Assembly (NCBI GenBank): GCA_020442185.1
Contig: JAGRKS010000057.1
Coordinates: forward strand, 1-41,578
Direction of reading: 5' to 3'
From: Hyphomicrobiaceae bacterium
Lineage (GTDB): Bacteria > Pseudomonadota > Alphaproteobacteria > Rhizobiales > Hyphomicrobiaceae
Length of the DNA stretch: 41,578 bases
Under the pieces are notes generated by a model that worked only from the letters and a program-made list of their open reading frames with translations, was not told where the DNA came from and made no database searches. Below are positions 38,628 to 41,578 of the stretch, piece after piece. A program made the translations under genes and the position numbers. The number at the start of each line of letters is the position of its first letter. The stretch's first letter is position 1.

Positions 38628-39671
38628 TCAGACCTTGCCGTTGCCATGATTGCCGCGACGCTTCTCGGGATGCATGGTCTTGCCGAGAATGTGCTCGTCG
38701 CGACCGATCACGTGTGCGCTGGAGCCGACGATCAGAGGATCCGGCGCCTTGGCCACATGGTGATCCTTGCCCTTGTAGTCGAGCGTCGACAGGAAATGGC
38801 GCATGCAGTTGAGGCGCGCCCGCTTCTTGTCGTCGGATTTCACGATGGTCCACGGGGCATCCGCGGTGTCGGTATAGAAGAACATCGCTTCCTTGGCTTC
38901 GGTATAGTCGTCCCACTTGTCGAGCGAGGCGCGGTCGATCGGCGACAGCTTCCATTGCTTCAGGGGATCCGTGGCGCGCGCCTTGAAGCGCCGCGCCTGC
39001 TCCTCTCGTGTCACCGAGAACCAATACTTGTAGAGGCGTATCCCCGAGCGCACGAGCATGCGCTCGATATCAGGACATTCGCGCATGAATTCGAGATAGT
39101 CGTTGGCGGTGCAGAAATTCATGACCCGTTCGACGCCGGCACGGTTGTACCAGGAGCGATCGAAAAAGACGATCTCGCCACCAGATGGCAGATGCTCGAT
39201 GTAGCGCTGAAAGTACCACTGCGTCCTCTCGCGATCGGTCGGCTTCTCGAGCGCGATGATGCGGGCGCCGCGCGGGTTCAGGTGGTCGGTGAACCTCTTG
39301 ATCGTTCCGCCCTTGCCGGCCGCATCGCGTCCCTCGAAAATCATAACGATGCGCTCGCCAGTTTCCTTCACCCAGGCCTGGACCTTGAGCAGCTCCGTCT
39401 GCAGTTCGGCCAGCTGCGCCTCGTAGTCTCGTGTCCGCAGCTTGGACTGGTAGGGATACTGTCCAGTCTCGAAGGCGTTGCGAATGGCGTCCGGCGAATG
39501 GCGCATTTCGGCAATGCGATGCGATGGAGCGGCAGGCGGCGGCGGCGTCTCCGATGCTGGCGCGGCAGCGACCGGAGCGGAAGAGCCAGCTTCGACCGGG
39601 GACGGAGGCGTGGCAGCCGGCGTCGCCTTGGCGATCGTGGCGGTCGGGGTCGTCTTGCTCGGCCTGCTCAT
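38628..39671 (-). CDS. ppk2: Polyphosphate kinase 2
   Basis: This protein of 347 residues has a disordered Ala/Pro/Thr-rich stretch (about 1-60) followed by a single PPK2 domain. Walker A is FEGRDAAGKGGTIKRF, Walker B is VFFDRSWYNRAGVERVM, and the lid lies in VTREEQARRFKARATDPLK; KLSPIDRASLDKWDDYTEAK is also typical. PPK2 enzymes move phosphate between polyphosphate and nucleotides, most often making GTP or ATP from the diphosphate. AAGGAG precedes the ATG. A FixK/FNR-like site lies about 245 nt upstream. Confidence 0.95.
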   Translation of the reverse strand: MSRPSKTTPTATIAKATPAATPPSPVEAGSSAPVAAAPASETPPPPAAPSHRIAEMRHSPDAIRNAFETGQYPYQSKLRTRDYEAQLAELQTELLKVQAWVKETGERIVMIFEGRDAAGKGGTIKRFTDHLNPRGARIIALEKPTDRERTQWYFQRYIEHLPSGGEIVFFDRSWYNRAGVERVMNFCTANDYLEFMRECPDIERMLVRSGIRLYKYWFSVTREEQARRFKARATDPLKQWKLSPIDRASLDKWDDYTEAKEAMFFYTDTADAPWTIVKSDDKKRARLNCMRHFLSTLDYKGKDHHVAKAPDPLIVGSSAHVIGRDEHILGKTMHPEKRRGNHGNGKV

Positions 39672-40213
39672 ATTCGTTCTCCTTGGACGCCTTGCGGAGA
39701 GCCGTCAGCGCACAAGCCCCTGCACTTGCCAAACTTCTGCATGCGCCCGACTTCTGCATGCGCCAGACGCCGGCACGCTGCAGCACTCCGTACGCGCCCG
39801 ACCACGACAGCGGGCGTGAGACGGATTTAATCCTTTGCCCGCCTGAATCCTGCCCCGCAGGGCGATGCCGGCTGCTCTATGGCAGTATCGTGACAGACAT
39901 CTGACGGCCCATGATTGACATGGATCAATCACGCGTCGGCGCGCCCGCTCGCGCTCCGCCCCTTCGGATCAGGCTCGGCCGCAATGACAGATAGCACTGA
40001 CAACAGATAGCTTTGGCCATGTGCGCCGGCACATCGGCACTCGCGCGAAGTACTCGCCAAAACGGCGGCCGCCGTTCGCATCGGCGGCTTGGCGTCGAGC
40101 CGACTCCTGGTCACCGCTCCGCGATCCAGGCATCCGCGCCTAGATCGCTAGGCGTCAATAGCAAACGCCCGACGCGGATCGGATGGGGCCGCATTGGAAC
40201 GTGGCGCGGGAAA
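39672..40213. other. 542-nt gap between BLUF and ppk2 genes
   Basis: No gene is supported. It holds a FixK/FNR-like box (39913-39930) and a 17-bp tandem duplication, ACTTCTGCATGCGCCCG, at 39733-39766, whose second copy differs at the end. Both lie in the region expected to drive ppk2 on the minus strand. Confidence 0.55.
39913..39930. promoter_or_regulatory. FixK/FNR-like box upstream of ppk2
   Basis: GATTGACATGGATCAATC contains TTGAC-N4-ATCAA, one base from the FixK/FNR consensus TTGAT-N4-ATCAA, within 6-bp inverted arms GATTGA/TCAATC. It lies about 245 nt upstream of the ppk2 start codon. It suggests oxygen- or redox-linked control of ppk2. The binding protein is not encoded in this window. 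Confidence 0.6.
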
Positions 40214-40624
40214 TTAATTCGAGATCATATTGAAGTTCTGGCACAGCGCCCGCATCGGCTCGGACAACCGCGCCAAGACCTCGGGCGGCATCCCGGTCAC
40301 CAGCGCGCCGTGCTCCGCTTCGACCGGCCGTCCCGAAACGTTTGCGAGCATCATGAACCAGCCGTCGAATATGCGTTCGTTGACGGTATCCTCGGAGATC
40401 ACGATGAGTCCGTCGTGACGCGGATCCTTGACGATACGCTCCATCAGCTCCGCAATGACGTCAGCATCGCCTTCCAGCGTCTGCATGAAATTGCTCCCGT
40501 TATAGAGCAGCAGTCCCGTCACGTTCTTTTCCGCATTGCGCGTGGAGGCGGTATGAAGGATGTCGATGAGCATCTTTTCGTTGAACGTCGGCGCGATGGT
40601 GCTCACGTAAATCAATCGGATCAT
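40214..40624 (-). CDS. Short BLUF-domain blue-light photoreceptor
   Basis: This 136-residue protein is a stand-alone BLUF domain with a short C-terminal tail. The flavin-site residues appear as Tyr6 (MIRLIYVST), Asn30 (ASTRNAEKNV) and Gln48 (NFMQTLEGDADV), with a Trp and Met in FDGWFMML. BLUF proteins bind FAD and rearrange a Tyr-Gln hydrogen bond under blue light. There is no output domain, so signalling should be by partner binding. GGGAAAA precedes ATG 40624. No obvious partner gene adjoins it. Confidence 0.92.
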   Translation of the reverse strand: MIRLIYVSTIAPTFNEKMLIDILHTASTRNAEKNVTGLLLYNGSNFMQTLEGDADVIAELMERIVKDPRHDGLIVISEDTVNERIFDGWFMMLANVSGRPVEAEHGALVTGMPPEVLARLSEPMRALCQNFNMISN

Positions 40625-41224
40625 TGTGTTTTCCCGACCTTGTTGTGATCGCTTCGCAGGCTGCCTTGGTCTCGGGTGGTATCGTGGCGCGGCATATTCC
40701 TGCGCAAATTCAGGTTTTGTGCGCCGGATATAGTCTCGCCTGCTACGCTGCAATATTAACTTTCACATGCGGGAAGCGATATTCAGCACACATTGTTCCT
40801 CTTGTTGAGGGCCGCTGAAACGTCGGACGGTGGACTCGTCGCCCAGGCGGCAGACCGCCACCTTTTCCCGTGGACGGTGATGCGGAGCTTCGCCTCTCGT
40901 TTGACCCGACCTTCAGCCGCCCCAGATCGCCCAATGACGACAAACCTCTGACCCGGCGCTTCCCGAACGGGCAGCGGCCGGGATGCTGTGCCCCGTCGAC
41001 CAATTCTTGCCGGCCATCCTGGCCGGACCAGTTCGAACGCGGCGTGTCGGAACTGCGCGCCCGGTTCACACGCCAGTTGCCGGCGACGGGTTTGCGAGCG
41101 GCGACCCGTCGATGACGAAGCGACAACCGAGAACCCGAGGGCCGGCGACACACGGGCTCGCAACACACGGGCTCGCAACATGGCGATCGGCCGGAGATTA
41201 GCGACGAGACGAGCGGCCAGCGAC

Positions 41225-41253
41225 TTGACAGTCCGCCAGCCGCCGCCTATGTC
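41225..41253 (+). promoter_or_regulatory. groES promoter
   Basis: TTGACA (41225-41230) and TATGTC (41248-41253) are 17 bases apart. The shifted reading CTTG with CTATGT also fits the alphaproteobacterial heat-shock sigma factor RpoH, so both factors may use it. Confidence 0.65.
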
Positions 41254-41265
41254 TCCACCGCGCTG

Positions 41266-41292
41266 TTGGCACTCACCAACTGGCAGTGCTAA
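41266..41292 (+). promoter_or_regulatory. CIRCE element (HrcA operator) before groES
   Basis: TTGGCACTC (41266-41274), nine bases, then CAGTGCTAA (41284-41292) match CIRCE (TTAGCACTC-N9-GAGTGCTAA) with one change in each arm. It lies just after the -10 box, where HrcA would block transcription of groES and presumably groEL. Confidence 0.88.
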
Positions 41293-41361
41293 CAGCCCAC
41301 TCATCAATCCAGAATCCGGCCCGGGCAATCGTCCCGCGCCGCCTCACGGAGCAGTTTTCCC

Positions 41362-41578
41362 ATGAAGTTCCGCCCCCTCCACGATCGCGTCGTCGTCAAG
41401 CGCGCGGATGCCGAGACGAAGACGACCGGTGGCATCATCATTCCCGATACCGCTGGCGAGAAGCCGCAGCAGGGCGAAATCGTCGCCGTCGGCCCCGGCG
41501 CCCGCGACGAGACCGGCAAGGTCGTCGCACTCGACGTCAAGAAGGGTGACCGCGTCCTGTTCGGCAAGTGGTCCGGCA
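41362..41578 (+). CDS. groES: Co-chaperonin GroES, 5' part (3' end outside window)
   Basis: The first 72 residues are visible: [18 protein letters not shown], then the mobile loop [20 protein letters not shown], and [19 protein letters not shown]. GroES caps the GroEL chaperonin. The ATG at 41362 follows GGAG. CIRCE and a strong promoter lie upstream, so this is the heat-shock-controlled copy; groEL probably follows beyond the edge. Confidence 0.97.
   Translation, partial: MKFRPLHDRVVVKRADAETKTTGGIIIPDTAGEKPQQGEIVAVGPGARDETGKVVALDVKKGDRVLFGKWSG

Larger units (their letters stand above)
40625..41361. other. 737-nt gap upstream of groES
   Basis: No gene is supported. The first part (about 40735-40800) is AT-rich. 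The 15-bp unit ACACACGGGCTCGCA occurs twice in tandem at 41148-41177. The distal part holds the groES promoter and CIRCE element listed separately. A long minus-strand frame covers much of this gap but runs through CIRCE and the groES promoter, and I judge it non-coding. Confidence 0.55.

Noticed and set aside
40783..41328. Minus-strand open frame of about 181 codons before groES
   Set aside because: It runs through the CIRCE element and groES promoter, with Arg/Ala-rich composition and no domain.

Overview
The window reads as chromosomal DNA from a GC-rich alphaproteobacterium able to fix CO2, most likely of the Hyphomicrobiales (Rhizobiales). The reasons are a red-type (form IC) RuBisCO with CbbX, an RcdA/DUF1465 gene, a DUF1192 gene, a cysteine-free L31, a CIRCE-controlled groES, and CtrA-like and FixK/FNR-like sites. 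No insertion sequence, CRISPR array or tRNA was seen.

Region 1 (1-10.4 kb, all minus strand) is a surface-protein module. A four-gene cluster encodes a TolC-like outer-membrane lipoprotein, a HlyD-type adaptor, a GAF-HlyD fusion, and a fusion of a PqqD-like domain, an M50 site-2-protease-like membrane domain and a HlyD domain. These genes overlap or nearly touch. Downstream lies the 5' part (at least 1319 codons, cut by the window edge) of a giant DUF4347 protein with thrombospondin-3-like Asp repeats and cadherin/VCBS-like repeats. The cluster has no ABC ATPase, so it looks like a type-I-like export route built around an M50 protein. A perfect TTAA-N7-TTAA (CtrA-type) site lies upstream of the cluster.

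Region 2 (10.8-24 kb) is a nearly complete Calvin-Benson-Bassham operon on the minus strand: cbbF, cbbP, cbbT, pgk, cbbA, cbbL, cbbS, cbbX, cbbE, a thioredoxin-fold gene, cbbZ, and perhaps a glutathione transferase. cbbR is divergent. A GAPDH gene is missing from the set. A strong stem-loop separates cbbLS from cbbX.

Region 3 (24-35.8 kb) holds an unrecognised four-helix membrane protein, an ABC exporter, rpmE, rcdA, a DUF1192 gene, a quinone oxidoreductase, a bactofilin fused to a cadherin-like CSPG repeat, a HAD phosphatase and a large membrane protein with a degenerate EAL domain.

Region 4 (36-41.6 kb) holds a class III aminotransferase, a degenerate short-chain dehydrogenase, a PPK2 polyphosphate kinase with a FixK/FNR-like box upstream, a short BLUF photoreceptor and the start of groES. 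Several non-coding stretches carry short perfect or near-perfect tandem duplications.
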